Assembly: GCA_001311565.1 (NCBI GenBank)
Contig: BBBM01000010.1
Span: 16,806 to 80,805, forward strand
Direction of reading: 5' to 3'
Source: Desulfothermus okinawensis JCM 13304
GTDB lineage: Bacteria; Desulfobacterota; Desulfovibrionia; Desulfovibrionales; Desulfothermaceae
DNA: 64,000 bases
The translations under genes and the position numbers were made by a program. The notes below the pieces were generated by a model, which saw only the letters and a list, made by a program, of their open reading frames with translations, did no database searches and was not told where the DNA came from. Within the stretch, counting starts at the first letter, position 1; each line of letters begins with the position of its first letter. Positions 1 to 10,047 of this stretch are shown here, piece after piece.

Positions 1-130
1 TACACATACACTCACACTTTCACATACACCCTTCGCCCTTCTACCTTTCACTAATCACTTGATCCATAACGGAGTTAAAGAAATAAGCAGATTTTTTTTA
101 TTATATAAATAGGCTCCTTCCAATGGATAC
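1..130. repeat. Intergenic low-complexity stretch ending in a short dispersed repeat
   Basis: The first 60 bases are CA/CTT-rich and I see no gene in them. Bases about 73-107 (GAGTTAAAGAAATAAGCA followed by a T run) closely match bases about 50199-50230, where the same core is also followed by a T run. The two copies suggest a small dispersed non-coding repeat. Its function is unknown. Confidence 0.4.
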
Positions 131-158
131 CGTGTTTTTATTGAGCTTGTCAAAGCGT

Positions 159-591
159 TTAAAAAAAATCCCTCAAGATTATTTGGTGGTCAAAGGCCAT
201 CTGGGGAAGAGCATAGAGGGGGAAAAAAACCATATTCCTTTGCATCGTCTCCAGCCCTGGGTATTTGTCCATCTGGCATCCTGGCAACAAACACAGTGGT
301 AATAGTATGGTTTCTGGGGTCTCTGTCTGGAGATGAATATACCCCAAAAACAGAATCTATCTCTATTTTTAGTCCTGTTTCTTCCAGTATTTCCCTTAAT
401 GCTGCCTCTTCCAAACTTTCACCAACATCCACAAATCCCCCTGGTAGGGCATATCCATAGGGGGATTCTTCCTTTTAATTAAGAGCACTTCTTTTTTTGA
501 GGGTATAGATTATTACATCCACAGTTGGTAGGGGATTTTTGTAAATCTCTATACTTTCCCCACACCTGGGACATTTTAGGACGTCCTTCAT
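159..591 (-). CDS. NUDIX hydrolase (frameshifted)
   Basis: This is probably a nucleotide pyrophosphohydrolase of the ADP-ribose pyrophosphatase type. The joined protein is about 144 residues. It begins [11 protein letters not shown], a small zinc-ribbon-like start, and carries a full NUDIX box (G-x5-E-x7-REILEETGL) that binds the metal ions for phosphoanhydride cleavage. The start at 591 is preceded by AAGGAG. Three frame changes are needed: an A run near 490-497, a C run near 458-462 (five C where six are expected) and a G/A stretch near 220-230. The C-terminus may run on towards base 110 if the T run at 166-173 is also miscounted. The exact substrate cannot be told from the sequence. Confidence 0.8.
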
Positions 592-701
592 GTTTACTTC
601 TCCTTGGGTATTTATTAACCTTTCTTTTGATGACTTACTCTATCCTTAGTTCTGTTTTTTTTCAAATAGAAGAAATGGGCTAAAATTGAGGCTATATTAA
701 T

Positions 702-1753
702 ATGAAAATTTATCTTGTAGGTGGAAGTATACGAGATAGGCTCCTTGGAAAAAAATCCAAAGATAGGGATTTTGTTGTGTTTGATGCCACAGAAAATGAA
801 TTCCTTAATAGATTTCCCAGGGCAAAAAAAAGTTGGGAAAAAGATCTCTGTTTATTTAATTGGTAGAGATGAATATACCATATCAAAGTACCAGAATATA
901 ATGGATGATCTCATGTCCAGGGACCTGACGATTAATGCAATTGCTGAAGATGATAAGGGAAGGATATACCACCACCCCCTGGCCATAGAAGACCTTAAAA
1001 ACAGGGTCTTGAGGGCAATTTCCAGGAAAAACTTTGAAGAAGATCCCTTGAGGGTCCACAGGATGGCAAGATTTTATGCCCAATTTCCCGATTTTTCAGT
1101 GGACATAAACTCCCTTGAGATTATTAGACAGGTTGGTGGCAATATTCATCTCATGAAAAAGATATCAAAGGAAAGGGTGTCTCAAGAAGTATCAAAGGCC
1201 ATTTGCGCTAAAAAAACCATCAAACTTTTTTTTCTCTTTTAATTGAGACAGGTGCAACTGGATATTGGTTTTCTGAACTTGAACAACTAAAAAGAAGTAA
1301 TAGGTGGAAAGGGATTTTAGATGCATGTAACATGAATGAGATATGTGCATGGATGTCCCTTGGATATGGTTTTATAGAAAATTTTGATGAAATAAATTCT
1401 GCTAAAGTGGCCTTTAGAAATATGAGCAACAGAATTGGTATGCCCAAAAAGATTACAGCAGCAGGAATAAGTTTTGTGGCCAATTATTTGGCAGCTAAAG
1501 AGATTTTTTTTTAAGTCTCCAGAAGTGATAAGGGATTTATTATACATTATGGATAGGCAAAAAAAATAGTTGAACCTTTTTTTTTATGTTATGGAGAAGA
1601 TTACCCAAAAGATTTACCTGGATAAGGTCACTATGCTTTTAAACACAATAAAAAGTACAAAACTCCCCAATAAATATAAGGGACTTGGCCTGAGTCTGGG
1701 AGATTTTGAGAAATATGCAGATAAGAGAGATCGAGAAATGCTTATGTTTATAG
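702..1753 (+). CDS. cca: CCA-adding tRNA nucleotidyltransferase (frameshifted)
   Basis: This enzyme adds or repairs the 3' CCA of tRNAs from CTP and ATP. The N-terminus [16 protein letters not shown] contains the G-G-x-x-R-D nucleotidyltransferase signature, followed by KDRDFVV with the metal-binding aspartates. Further in are [10 protein letters not shown] and [12 protein letters not shown], the R-R-D-x-T-x-N-A and E-D-P-x-R motifs of class II polymerase-beta-like enzymes. Starting at ATG 702 keeps the G-G-x-x-R-D motif. Frame changes occur near 826-833, 1208-1230, 1505-1512, about 1561-1590 and about 1700. After the last, the tail reads [12 protein letters not shown] and stops at 1753, overlapping the next gene. 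The length of about 350 residues suits a CCA enzyme without an HD domain. Confidence 0.8.
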
Positions 1754-2572
1754 TGGAAGAGGAGTCCTCATTGGATACATATTTGAGGAAAAAGACAAAA
1801 AAAAGGGCTCAGGCAAATAAAAGAGCTTATTTCTGAACAAAGGGTAGTTGTTAATGGTACACTGTGTAAAAAGAGAAAAAAGATACTAAAAATAGGGGAT
1901 GTTATTGAGATTTTAGATTTAGATATTCCCACCACCAGTTTTGCAGGCAAAGGTAAGGATATCTTTATTACCCCTCAAATTATTAAAGGAAATGATTTTA
2001 TTTATGGGGTGTATAAACCACCTTTTGTTCATTCTACAAGGGGTAAAAGTAATCCAAACATGGAAGATATTTTGGAGAAATTTTTAATGAAAAGGTTTTT
2101 TTTGCTAAACAGGCTGGATTTTTTTGACCAGTGGTATTTTGCTTTTTGGACTTTTAGAAAATTCTAAAAGTATATACCTTTCTATGCAGGATAGTGGTGG
2201 TATTGAAAAAAAGGTATATTGCACTTGTTCACGGATATGTGGAAAAGGAGATTATTATTAAAAATAAAATTAATCACTGTAAAAGAAAAAAAAGTAAAGG
2301 TCTTAGATGAAGAAGACAAAGATAGTACGAGGCATACAAAAATAGTTCCAAAAAAAATTTTTGAAAAACAAAATAGGACCCTTGTTGAGGCCATAATTTT
2401 AAAAGGTAAAAGACATCAAATAAGGGCCCATCTATCTTACATGGGACATCCAATCCTTGGTGACCCTTTATATGGCTACAGTAACTTCGCTATGCCCAGG
2501 ATGTACTTACATAATTTTATGGTAAAGGGTTTTAATTTTAATATAAAAATAAAAAAAGGAATTTTAATGTAG
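1738..2572 (+). CDS. RluA-family 23S rRNA/tRNA pseudouridine synthase with S4 domain (frameshifted)
   Basis: This isomerises uridine to pseudouridine in structured RNA. Residues about 10-60 form an S4 RNA-binding domain (SEQRVVVNG, KILKIGDVIEI). The catalytic segment reads NRLD-F-LTSGILL, where the Asp of RLD is the catalytic residue. Towards the C-terminus are LVEAIILKGKRHQIRAHL and GHPILGDPLYG, both typical of RluA enzymes. The start at ATG 1738 overlaps the end of cca. Breaks occur at A or T runs near 1798-1805, 2098-2104, 2126-2132 and 2205-2211. A second, longer RluA protein follows one base after the stop, so the two are probably co-transcribed paralogues. The target nucleotide cannot be assigned. 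Confidence 0.75.
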
Positions 2573-2573
2573 C

Positions 2574-3547
2574 ATGTATAATTTAAAGAAATATTCATAT
2601 ATACCAGATACAGACAAACCAATTAGGATAGATAAGTTTTTACATTTAAAACTAAAAGACTTAAATTATTCCAGACAAAGGGTAAAGGAATTAATTGAAC
2701 AGGGATCAGTATTTGTAAATAAAAAGAAAGTAACAAAACCTTCAATAAAGGTCTCGGACAAGGATTTAATAGAAATATCTATAGGTAAGAGAGATGAGAT
2801 TGAGCCAGAACAAGGGAATTTAAAGATTGTTTATGAAGATGAATACATGGTAGTAATAGACAAACCAAAAGGTTTGGTCACCCACCCAGCTCCTTCCTGT
2901 AAGGAAACCACCCTGGTAAACTTCATTTTGCATAAATATCCCTGGATGAAAGAGTTAGATGATGAGAGACCAGGTATTGTTCACAGGTTGGATAAGGACA
3001 CAACTGGCCTAATGGTTATAGCCCTGGAAAAGAAGAGTCAAGAACTGTTAAAAGAGCTTTTTTTTAAATAGAAAGGTTACAAAAAGGTATCTGGCAATTG
3101 TTGTAGGTATACTTGAGAAAAAAACAAGGAGAGATTAAGGTTTTTATAGACAGGGATGATAAGACCAAGATTAAGATGAAGGTATATGGATCTAGAGGGA
3201 GGGAGTCCATAACTAAATATAGAGTCATTTATGAGTTCAAAGATTATAATCTAAGCCTTATTGAGGCCCAGATATTAACTGGAAGGACACATCAAATAAG
3301 GGTCCATTTTTCCCACATTGGGCATCCTGTATTGGGAGACAAACTTTATTCAAATGGCAAAAGAGTTGAAAATAAGATACTAAACAAGCTTGCTAAAAGA
3401 CAAATGCTCCATGCATGGAAACTTTCCCTAACCCATCCTATTTATGAGGAAAACTTGAGTTTTATATCAACAGTACCAAAGGATTTTTTTCAGGGTGGTC
3501 CTTTATGCTTCAAAGAAAAGACCTATGGTAGTGGGCGTCACAGGTAG
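2574..3547 (+). CDS. rluD: RluD-like 23S rRNA pseudouridine synthase (frameshifted)
   Basis: The protein has an N-terminal S4 domain (residues about 15-70, SRQRVKELIEQGSVFVN). The RluA catalytic domain follows, with GIVHRLDKDTTGLMV, whose Asp is catalytic, and LTGRTHQIRVHFSHIGHPVLG. It is likely to modify helix 69 of 23S rRNA, by family resemblance only. One clear frame change lies at the T run 3059-3065. At the 3' end, the T run 3484-3490 decides the outcome. As read, the protein stops at 3547. With one T fewer, it continues in frame straight into the CoaE sequence starting at 3525, so an RluD-CoaE fusion is possible. Confidence 0.8.
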
Positions 3548-4196
3548 TGTTGGTTCTGGAAAGTCTACGGTGTGCAGGCTCCTTGCAGGAGATAAGTATC
3601 CTTTGTGGAGTGCAGATAAGGCAGTTGAGTCATTGTATGGGGAAGGAAATGCTGGCTATGAAATGATAAAAAGGACCTTTGGTCTGGAGTTTGTGGATGA
3701 GGATAGGGGAGTGGTGGACAAAAAGAAATTATTTGCCCACATGAATATGGATAGAGATTTTAGAGAAGAGGTGGAGAAGATAATCCATCCCCTTGTGTTT
3801 GAGGATATGAAGGATTTTATTTCAAGAAATAAGACAAAGAATATGGTGATACTGGAAATTCCACTCCTTGTTGAGGCTGGGTGGGACAAAAGTTTAGAAG
3901 ATTCCATTTTTGACGTAATAGTTGGTGTGTTTTGTTCGGATATGGTGCGCATAAAAAGGCTTCAACAACTAAGGGGATGGAGCCAGGTACAGATATCAGG
4001 AGTTGACAGGTGGCAACTGCCTCAAAAGGAGAAACTAAAAAGATGTAATATAATAATAGATAATTCTTCAACCATTGAAGATACCAGAATAAAAGTTGCT
4101 AATTTGCGAGGTTTGCTACGGAAAATTAGAAAAAAAAGACTCTTATCCCGAGTTTATCAGTTTGATAAGCTCGGGATAACTAGCTTTTTAAAATAG
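3525..4196 (+). CDS. coaE: Dephospho-CoA kinase
   Basis: CoaE phosphorylates the ribose 3'-OH of dephospho-CoA, the last step of coenzyme A synthesis. The start VVGVTGSVGSGKST is a Walker A loop. WSADKAV resembles the substrate-binding D-A-D segment, and IKRLQQLRGW plus VDRWQLPQKEKLKRC form the lid and C-terminal signature. It overlaps the end of the pseudouridine synthase, and the upstream frame reads into it when one T is removed, hinting at a fusion. The last 20 codons run through the hairpin at 4143-4179. If the A run at 4129-4136 is one too long, the protein ends inside the hairpin instead. Confidence 0.85.
   Translation: MVVGVTGSVGSGKSTVCRLLAGDKYPLWSADKAVESLYGEGNAGYEMIKRTFGLEFVDEDRGVVDKKKLFAHMNMDRDFREEVEKIIHPLVFEDMKDFISRNKTKNMVILEIPLLVEAGWDKSLEDSIFDVIVGVFCSDMVRIKRLQQLRGWSQVQISGVDRWQLPQKEKLKRCNIIIDNSSTIEDTRIKVANLRGLLRKIRKKRLLSRVYQFDKLGITSFLK
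4143..4179. repeat. Long inverted repeat at the 3' end of coaE
   Basis: TTATCCCGAG at 4143-4152 pairs with CTCGGGATAA at 4170-4179, and TTTATCA/TGATAA extends the stem inwards. No T tract follows, so this is not a standard intrinsic terminator. A loosely similar TCCCGGACTTATCAAAA occurs near 50170-50186, which suggests a dispersed palindromic repeat. Confidence 0.6.
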
Positions 4197-4329
4197 TACC
4201 TTGATTAGTTGTGATGTATTATAGAATGAATAAAATTTTTTTTAAAATTATTCAGGTGACAAAATTATAATTGGGACTTAAATTAAAAGTTAACACTATG
4301 TTTAATCGAGAAAACATTTGGAGGGTTGT

Positions 4330-5088
4330 ATGTTACAGATAGAGGACCTACACGTTGAGGTAGGAGGGAAAGAGGTCTTAAAAGGGGTCAACCTCTCAAT
4401 TGGTAAAAATGAGACCTTTATTTTATTTGGTCCAAATGGTTCTGGAAAGACCACTTTGCTTATGACAATTATGGGTTTTTCCAATTACAAAGTCACAAAG
4501 GGGAAGATCGTTTTTAGGGGACATGATATTACATATCTCCCCACCTATGAAAGGGCCAGACTTGGGATAGGTATGTCATTTCAAAGGCCGCCAACAATAA
4601 ATGGCCTTAGAACCAAAGACCTTGTTAAACTGTGTGCCAGGGGGCGGGAGATAGACATTAATTCCCTTGCAAAAAGGGTGAACATGGTGGATTTTTTAGA
4701 TAGGGATATAAACCTTGGTTTTTCAGGGGGCGAGATCAAGAGGTCTGAGCTACTCCAGCTAATGGCACAGGAACCAAAATTGCTTCTCTTTGACGAGCCT
4801 GAATCTGGTGTGGATTTGGAGAATATGGCTCTAATTGGTGAAGTAGTAAAGGAGTTGCTTGGACAGAAATTAACACCTGCACCTAATACCTCCATGAAGA
4901 AATTAAAAGAAGGAAGGGATATTTCAGGTCTTATAATCACCCATACAGGATATATCTTAGAATATATTAATGCCGATAGGGGAATGGTTATGTATAATGG
5001 TGTGTTGTGCTGTGAAGCAAGGCCCAGGGATATTTTGGAACACATAAGAAAATATGGATACAAGGAGTGTGTAAAATGTCTAATATAA
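4330..5088 (+). CDS. sufC: SufC-type Fe-S assembly ATPase
   Basis: SufC is the ABC ATPase that drives Fe-S cluster assembly on its SufB-type scaffold. The sequence shows Walker A GPNGSGKTT (residues about 36-44), a Q-loop region MSFQRPP, the variant signature GFSGGEIKRSE, typical of SufC rather than of transport ATPases, and Walker B LLLFDEPESGVD. THTGYIL supplies the switch histidine. The start ATG 4330 follows GGAGGG. It is one of the few unbroken long genes here, although it contains a T6 run. Its stop overlaps the start of the scaffold gene by 13 bases. No sufD, sufS, sufE or sufU is adjacent, so this is a two-gene system. Confidence 0.9.
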   Translation: MLQIEDLHVEVGGKEVLKGVNLSIGKNETFILFGPNGSGKTTLLMTIMGFSNYKVTKGKIVFRGHDITYLPTYERARLGIGMSFQRPPTINGLRTKDLVKLCARGREIDINSLAKRVNMVDFLDRDINLGFSGGEIKRSELLQLMAQEPKLLLFDEPESGVDLENMALIGEVVKELLGQKLTPAPNTSMKKLKEGRDISGLIITHTGYILEYINADRGMVMYNGVLCCEARPRDILEHIRKYGYKECVKCLI

Positions 5089-6247
5089 ATGAAAATATAA
5101 ATCTGGAAGAATTTATCTTTGATGGAGAAGAAGCAGTTGAGATTCAGGATTTAAGGGAAATAGATGAAAAAGATAGAGAGAATTTGTTGATGGCAGGTAT
5201 TGATGTAGAGGAAAGAGAGAGAAGTGCAAGTTTCCTTCATGTGAATCACTCAAGGGCCCATTGTAAGAGTTGTGAGCCAGGAGTTGAGGTCCTGGATGTC
5301 AAAGAAGCCCTGGAGAGGTACAATGGATTAAAAGATTATTACTGGAAATTGGTTGATCCAGATAAGGATGAATATACAAAGGCAGTTTATGAAAAATTGC
5401 ATGGGGGATATTTTATTAAGACAGAGAAGGGAGTAAAAATAAAAAAATCCAGTCCAGTCATGTCTGTTTATCAGAAAAGAGAAAGTGGGGCAAAATGTAC
5501 ACAATATTATTATTGTGGAAGAGGATTCTGAGCTCCATATTATTACTGGATGTTCTGTTGCCCATGATGTAAAGGCTGCACTTCATCTTGGTATCTCTGA
5601 GATTTACGTAAAAAAAGGGTGGTAAATTGACATTTACAATGATCCACAACTGGGGATCAAATGTCCATGTGAGACCTAGATCTGTTGCTATAGTTGAAGA
5701 AGGTGGGGCCTTGGTGAACAATTACATATTAATTAAGCCTGTAAAAAGTGTTCAATTATACCCCACAATATTTTTAAATGGCAAGGGAGCAGTGGCCAGG
5801 TCCAGTTCAATTATTGTCTCGCCCCCTGGCTCTTACATCAATGCAGGTAGCAGGATGGTTCTAAATGCACCTGATACAAGGGCTGAGATAATATCAAGGA
5901 CAATCACAACTGGTGGTACTATAGTTGCGCCCGGACATATCCAGGGGAATGCTGTTCCCGCCAAAGGCCATCTGGAGTGTAAGGGGCTCATTTTAAAGGA
6001 TGGAACAATTCACGCAATCCCTGAGTTAGAGGGAACAGTGGCTGGTGTTGAACTATCCCATGAGGCAGCAGTGGGAAAAGTAGCCCAGGAAGAAATTGAG
6101 TATCTAATGGCCAGGGGATTGGATGAAGATGAAGCAACATCAACTATTGTCAGGGGATTTTTAAATGTGGATATAATGGGTCTTCCCCCAGAGCTAAAAC
6201 AGGCAGTTGATAAGATAATTGAAGAGGCAGGGGAGGAGATGTTTTAA
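5076..6247 (+). CDS. sufB: SufB/SufD-type Fe-S cluster scaffold (frameshifted)
   Basis: This is the scaffold partner of SufC. It has an N-terminal region with a cysteine pair (AHCKSCEPG) and a C-terminal SufBD beta-helix domain ([25 protein letters not shown]). It ends with the family signature [21 protein letters not shown], which contacts SufC. At about 390 residues it is shorter than canonical SufB. Its start at 5076 sits nine bases after AAGGAG inside sufC, so translation is coupled. One frame change lies at the G4 run near 5486-5489. An operon of only these two genes matches the minimal SUF-like (SmsCB) arrangement of many anaerobes. Cysteine desulfurase must be encoded elsewhere. Confidence 0.88.
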
Positions 6248-6276
6248 AAAAAAGGGGCCATCAGGCCCCTTTTTTT
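6247..6276. terminator. Bidirectional intrinsic terminator
   Basis: GGGGCC-ATCA-GGCCCC (6254-6269) is flanked by an A run on the left and a T run on the right. It can stop transcription of sufB and of the converging envelope gene on the other strand. Confidence 0.85.
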
Positions 6277-7491
6277 AGTTGTTTCTCATCTCATATAGTC
6301 CTTTAAAGTAAAATTCTACCCTTCTATTTAACATTCTACCTTCAAGGGTATGGTTGTCAGCAACTGGCATACTTTCCCCAAATCCAATTGCCTTTATCCT
6401 CTTTGGCTGGATATTGAATTTTGTAATGAGATAGTTTTTTTATGGCTTCAGCCCGTTTCTGTGATAACTTTTGATTGTATTTTGCAGAACCTATGCTGTC
6501 AGTATGCCCTGCAACTGTGACCTTACTCTTAGGATTTTCCACCAGCATCCTTCCTATTTTATCTAAGATGTTAAAGTACTTGGGATCTATTTTTGCACTA
6601 TTTGATTTAAAGTTTATGTGATATGTGAGTTTTAAGGGAATGGGACAGCCAAATTCATCCACTCTGTATTGTTTTGGGGTGTTTGGGCACTTGTCCATGT
6701 AATCGTATACCCCATCTCCATCTGAATCATATGGGCATCCGTCTTTGTCTACCTTTACACCTGCTGGGGTCTTGGGACACCAGTCCATGGAGTCTACTAC
6801 CCCATCACCATCAGAGTCTAAAACCTTTTTAATCAATGCATCTTCAACAAATCCTTTTAGTTTCATGGGACACATGGCATCTTTGGCGTCAATAATCTTC
6901 CCGCACCCACCGATATCCGCTATTTTTCTCAGTATTTCTTTTTCCTTTGGCTTTGTGGCATAGCTTACCACGTAAAAACAAACCATCTTGTTATTGTCCA
7001 TATAGACCTTTTTTTGCAGCATCAACTGGACTTACACCAGAATTTTGTCCTCCGTCTGAAAATAGGATTATAGCAGTCTTACCTGAAAAGGTTTTTAAAT
7101 CTCTATCTATTCCAAGCAATCCCTCTCCCAGCGTGGTTGGTGGTCCAAAAATAGACTTGTTTACCAATTTTTTTTTCAATTTGATTTAAGAAATTACTAA
7201 AGGACTCCTTTGAATAATTCCTTTTTTTTAAATAAGATTTTAGCCCACATACCTGATAAACAGAATATTTGTAGTCTAGATTGGGAATAAAATTTTTCAT
7301 GGTTTTAAGTGCTTCAAAGACCATCTTTGATTTTTTTCTTAGACGCACCTGGATAGGTCCATCCCATTGAGCCTGACATGTCAATAAGAATCACAAAATT
7401 ATCTACCTTTTTCTGGTAGATGCTATTTGCTTCCACACTAAAACAAAAGCCCAGTACAATCAAAAATAAAAAAAAATAAAATACGCTTCAT
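6275..7491 (-). CDS. Secreted von Willebrand A / thrombospondin type 3 / OmpA-domain protein (frameshifted)
   Basis: This is probably an envelope protein that binds peptidoglycan. The N-terminus MKRILFFF... is a signal peptide. A von Willebrand A domain follows with the metal-binding motif DMSGSMGW and later LFSDGGQNSG. Two Ca-binding thrombospondin type 3 repeats (DSDGDGVVDSMDWCP and DSDGDGVYDYMDKCP) link to a C-terminal OmpA-like domain (TVAGHTDSIGSAKYNQKLS, then RAEAI). Start 7491 has a GGAGGGG ribosome site. Frame changes lie near 7464-7475, 7333-7339, 7169-7176, 7010-7016 and 6435-6441. The corrected end, NRRVEFYFKGLYEMRNN, closes at 6275. The joined length is about 405 residues. The ligand is unknown. 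Confidence 0.8.
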
Positions 7492-7581
7492 AACACCCCT
7501 CCTTATTTGAAATTTTTTTATTTATTATGAAAACATTAAGTTACTTATATTACTTAGTCAAGAAAATATAACACTAAACAT

Positions 7582-7635
7582 TAGTTAACTAGATCGCATG
7601 ATGATGTTGACAAAGCAAAATGATCAAATTAACTT
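7582..7635 (+). promoter_or_regulatory. Candidate promoter and palindrome upstream of the biotin operon
   Basis: TTGACA at 7607-7612 and TAACTT at 7630-7635 are 17 bases apart and precede bioB by about 35 bases. The -10 match is weak. Upstream, TAGTTAACTA (7582-7591) is a perfect palindrome and could be an operator. I could not recognise a standard BirA box. Confidence 0.3.
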
Positions 7636-7667
7636 GTTTTTGGAATTAACAACAATCAGGAGAGGTT

Positions 7668-8630
7668 ATGGTAAATAGGCTAGTTAATAGAATCTTAAAT
7701 GGGGAAAAGATATCATCCAGTGATCTGGTTTCCATTGTTAATTTAGATGATCTCTGTGATTTTTTTTGGGGGGCCACAAAGTTAAGAGAACATTTTAAAG
7801 GGAAAAGAGTATTTACCTGTTCAATAATAAATGCAAAGTCTGGTCTGTGTTCTGAGGATTGTGCTTTTTGTGCGCAATCAAAATATCACAATACAAATAT
7901 TTCTGTCTATCCCCTTTTGGACAAGGATGAGCTGGTTGGTAGGGGGATTGAAATGGCCAAGATGGGGGCAAGACGGTTTTCATTTGTAACCAGTGGTAAA
8001 AAAACTTTCAAAAAGAGAAATTTACACCATATGTGAGGCAGCCAATTTATTAAAACAAGAGACAGAACTTGGGCTTTGTGGATCTCTGGGAATTTTAGAT
8101 GAAGATAGGGCCATTTCACTTAAACAAGCAGGTATTTCTAGGTACCACCACAACCTGGAAACAGCCAGGTCTTTTTTTTAAAAATATTTGCACCACCCAT
8201 GAATATGATGAAGACGTGCTCACTATAAAGGTTGCCAAGGAGGCTGGTCTTGAGGTCTGTAGTGGAGGAATTATTGGTCTAGGTGAAGACTTTTCCCACA
8301 GGCTTGAGCTGGCCAGCTTATTACAGGAACTAGACGTTGATTCAATACCTATAAATTTTTTTGAATCCAATAAAGGGCACAAGACTCGAAAACATGCCAA
8401 TACTTGAGCCCATGGAAGCCCTTATTGCCATAGCAATTTTTAGATTTTTGAATCCAGCTAAAGATATTACCATTTGCGGAGGAAGGGAAGTGTGCTTGGG
8501 AGATTTTCAATCATGGATATTTTTAGCAGGAGCCAATGGGGTGATGATAGGGAATTACCTCACAACCCTTGGAAGGGATATTAATGACGACCTTAAGATG
8601 ATTAGGTATCTTGGGCTAAAGATATGCTGA
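7668..8630 (+). CDS. bioB: Biotin synthase (frameshifted)
   Basis: BioB is the radical SAM enzyme that inserts sulfur into dethiobiotin. The cluster-binding motif CSEDCAFC (C-x3-C-x2-C) is at about residues 64-71. [17 protein letters not shown] and the C-terminal ICGGREV and [13 protein letters not shown] are BioB-specific. The start ATG 7668 follows AGGAG. Frame changes lie at the A7 run 7997-8003, at the T8 run 8172-8179 and at a T run near 8357-8363. The joined length is about 320 residues, as expected. The stop overlaps the next start (TGATG), marking the head of a tightly packed operon that ends with bioD. Confidence 0.92.
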
Positions 8631-8928
8631 TGGAGAAAATCTCTGGAGCATTTTACTTTGATTCCAAAATGGACATATTTAAGACACATTTTCCAGGTCA
8701 TCCAGTTGTTCCTGGATCAATTATTGTGGATAAATTTATTTCCCAAATAGTGGGACGGGGATGTGAACCTGTTGGATTAAAGATACAGGGTTTCAAATTC
8801 TTGAAGTTCATCCCCCTGGTGTTTATCATTTTTGTATAGAACCACTGAATAATGGATATTATTGCCAATTATTTGATGATGAGATGTTAGTTGCAAAAGG
8901 AGAGATCTTGCTTGAAGCAAAAAAGTAG
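8630..8928 (+). CDS. FabZ-like hotdog protein of the biotin operon (frameshifted)
   Basis: This hotdog-fold protein is related to 3-hydroxyacyl-ACP dehydratases. The segment THFPGHPVVPGSIIV carries the FabZ catalytic histidine. The helix that normally bears the catalytic glutamate (EAxAQ) reads VDKFISQ, so that residue is Asp or missing. A C5 run at 8812-8816 needs one more C. The protein then continues PPGVYHFCI and ends at 8928, about 99 residues, which is short for FabZ. It overlaps the bioB stop. A second hotdog protein at 11213 has the Glu motif but not the His motif, so the two may form one heterodimeric dehydratase (inference). Confidence 0.65.
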
Positions 8929-9643
8929 TAGTAACAAATGTTTAATATTAGGTGGCAGCTCAGAGATTGGACTTTTACTTGCCAAAAGACTATTTGAGGA
9001 AAACATAACACCAATTATTACATATTCATCTGAAAAGGGCCTGAAAAAGATAAGAGAAGATATAAAAAAAACAATATAACAACCTATAAGGTAGACCTAT
9101 CTTCATTGAACTCAATTTATGATTTTTTTTCTAAAGTGGATTTTGAGATACAATATTTTGTGGATCTGGCGCATACAAACGAGGAAGAGTTATTTCTATC
9201 ATTAAAAGATGAAGAGATTATTTCTTATTACACAACCAATGTCATAAACAGGTCCATTTTTATAAAACACCTTGTTAGGTCAATGCTGCCCAGGAGAAAG
9301 GGTAGACTTATCTATATTTCATCAACTGCTGCGAATATACCAAATATAGGACAGGGTATTTATTGTTCATCAAAACTGGCAGTGGAGGGGATATATAAGA
9401 TTATTGGAATTGAGATGTATAAAAAAGGCATATCAACCCTTATTTTAAGGCCTGGATATATTAATTCAGGACGGTCTAAAAGGTTTATTCAACAAAAAAA
9501 CAATTTATTAAATCCATATCTTTTAGATAAAGATGACATTGTAGATGCTATTATATACTTTTTAAAAGACAATGGAAGATGTTTTAATGCCAGAGAAATA
9601 ACTATGGATAGAGGATTTTTTTGCACAAAAGATATTTTATTAG
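8912..9643 (+). CDS. SDR-family 3-oxoacyl-ACP reductase-like protein (frameshifted)
   Basis: This short-chain dehydrogenase probably reduces a 3-oxoacyl-ACP during pimeloyl synthesis. The nucleotide-binding loop is LGGSSEIGLLLA. The catalytic Ser and Tyr-x3-Lys are visible as ISSTAAN and YCSSKLAVEG, followed by LRPGYINSG. The likely start is TTG 8912, nine bases after AAGGAG. No ATG is available in this frame upstream of the nucleotide-binding loop. A frame change lies at the A8 run near 9066-9073. At the 3' end, a T7 run (9615-9621) decides whether the gene fuses to the carrier protein. With six T, it stops at 9643 and the next ribosome site and ATG fit well. Confidence 0.7.
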
Positions 9644-9654
9644 GGAGTAATGCT

Positions 9655-10047
9655 ATGAATATAGAAAAATCACTGAAAAATATAATTGCAGATATTTTAG
9701 ATATTAATCCTCTGGATATAGATGATGATACTTATCTTATACGCGATTTAAATATGGAGTCCATTGACTTATTGGAACTAGGGGTGGCATTAAATACCAC
9801 CTTTAAAATAGATGTAGATGAAGATGTGGCGTTCTTAAAAGACTTGAGGTTTAATTTGGATAAACTTTCTTTAGATAATCCCTCTAGGGAAAAAGCCCTA
9901 TCTAAGATATATACCCATTTATCCCAGAAGAGGATCCATGAGATATTAAAGGACTTGGATAATGGCCCGGTACTTAAATTTAAAGATGTGTTAGATTATG
10001 TGAGATTTAAAAAAAAGCAGCTTGTAATATGTCCAAAAAACGGGTAG
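9655..10047 (+). CDS. Acyl carrier protein-like protein, biotin operon
   Basis: The first 85 residues fold like an acyl carrier protein. The motif DLNMESIDLLELG contains the serine that would take the phosphopantetheine arm (ES-I-D), and the acidic helices around it are typical. A further 45 residues (KALSKIYTHLSQ onwards) are extra and I cannot place them. A GGGAG ribosome site precedes ATG 9655. The end overlaps the ketosynthase start by 19 bases. Its place in a biotin operon with a reductase, ketosynthase and hotdog proteins suggests that it carries the growing pimeloyl chain. It is distinct from a housekeeping AcpP. Confidence 0.7.
   Translation: MNIEKSLKNIIADILDINPLDIDDDTYLIRDLNMESIDLLELGVALNTTFKIDVDEDVAFLKDLRFNLDKLSLDNPSREKALSKIYTHLSQKRIHEILKDLDNGPVLKFKDVLDYVRFKKKQLVICPKNG

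Noticed and set aside
9106..10047. SDR-ACP fusion protein
   Set aside because: The fusion depends on a T7 run. With six T the SDR stops at 9643, and a GGGAG site with ATG follows at the right distance.
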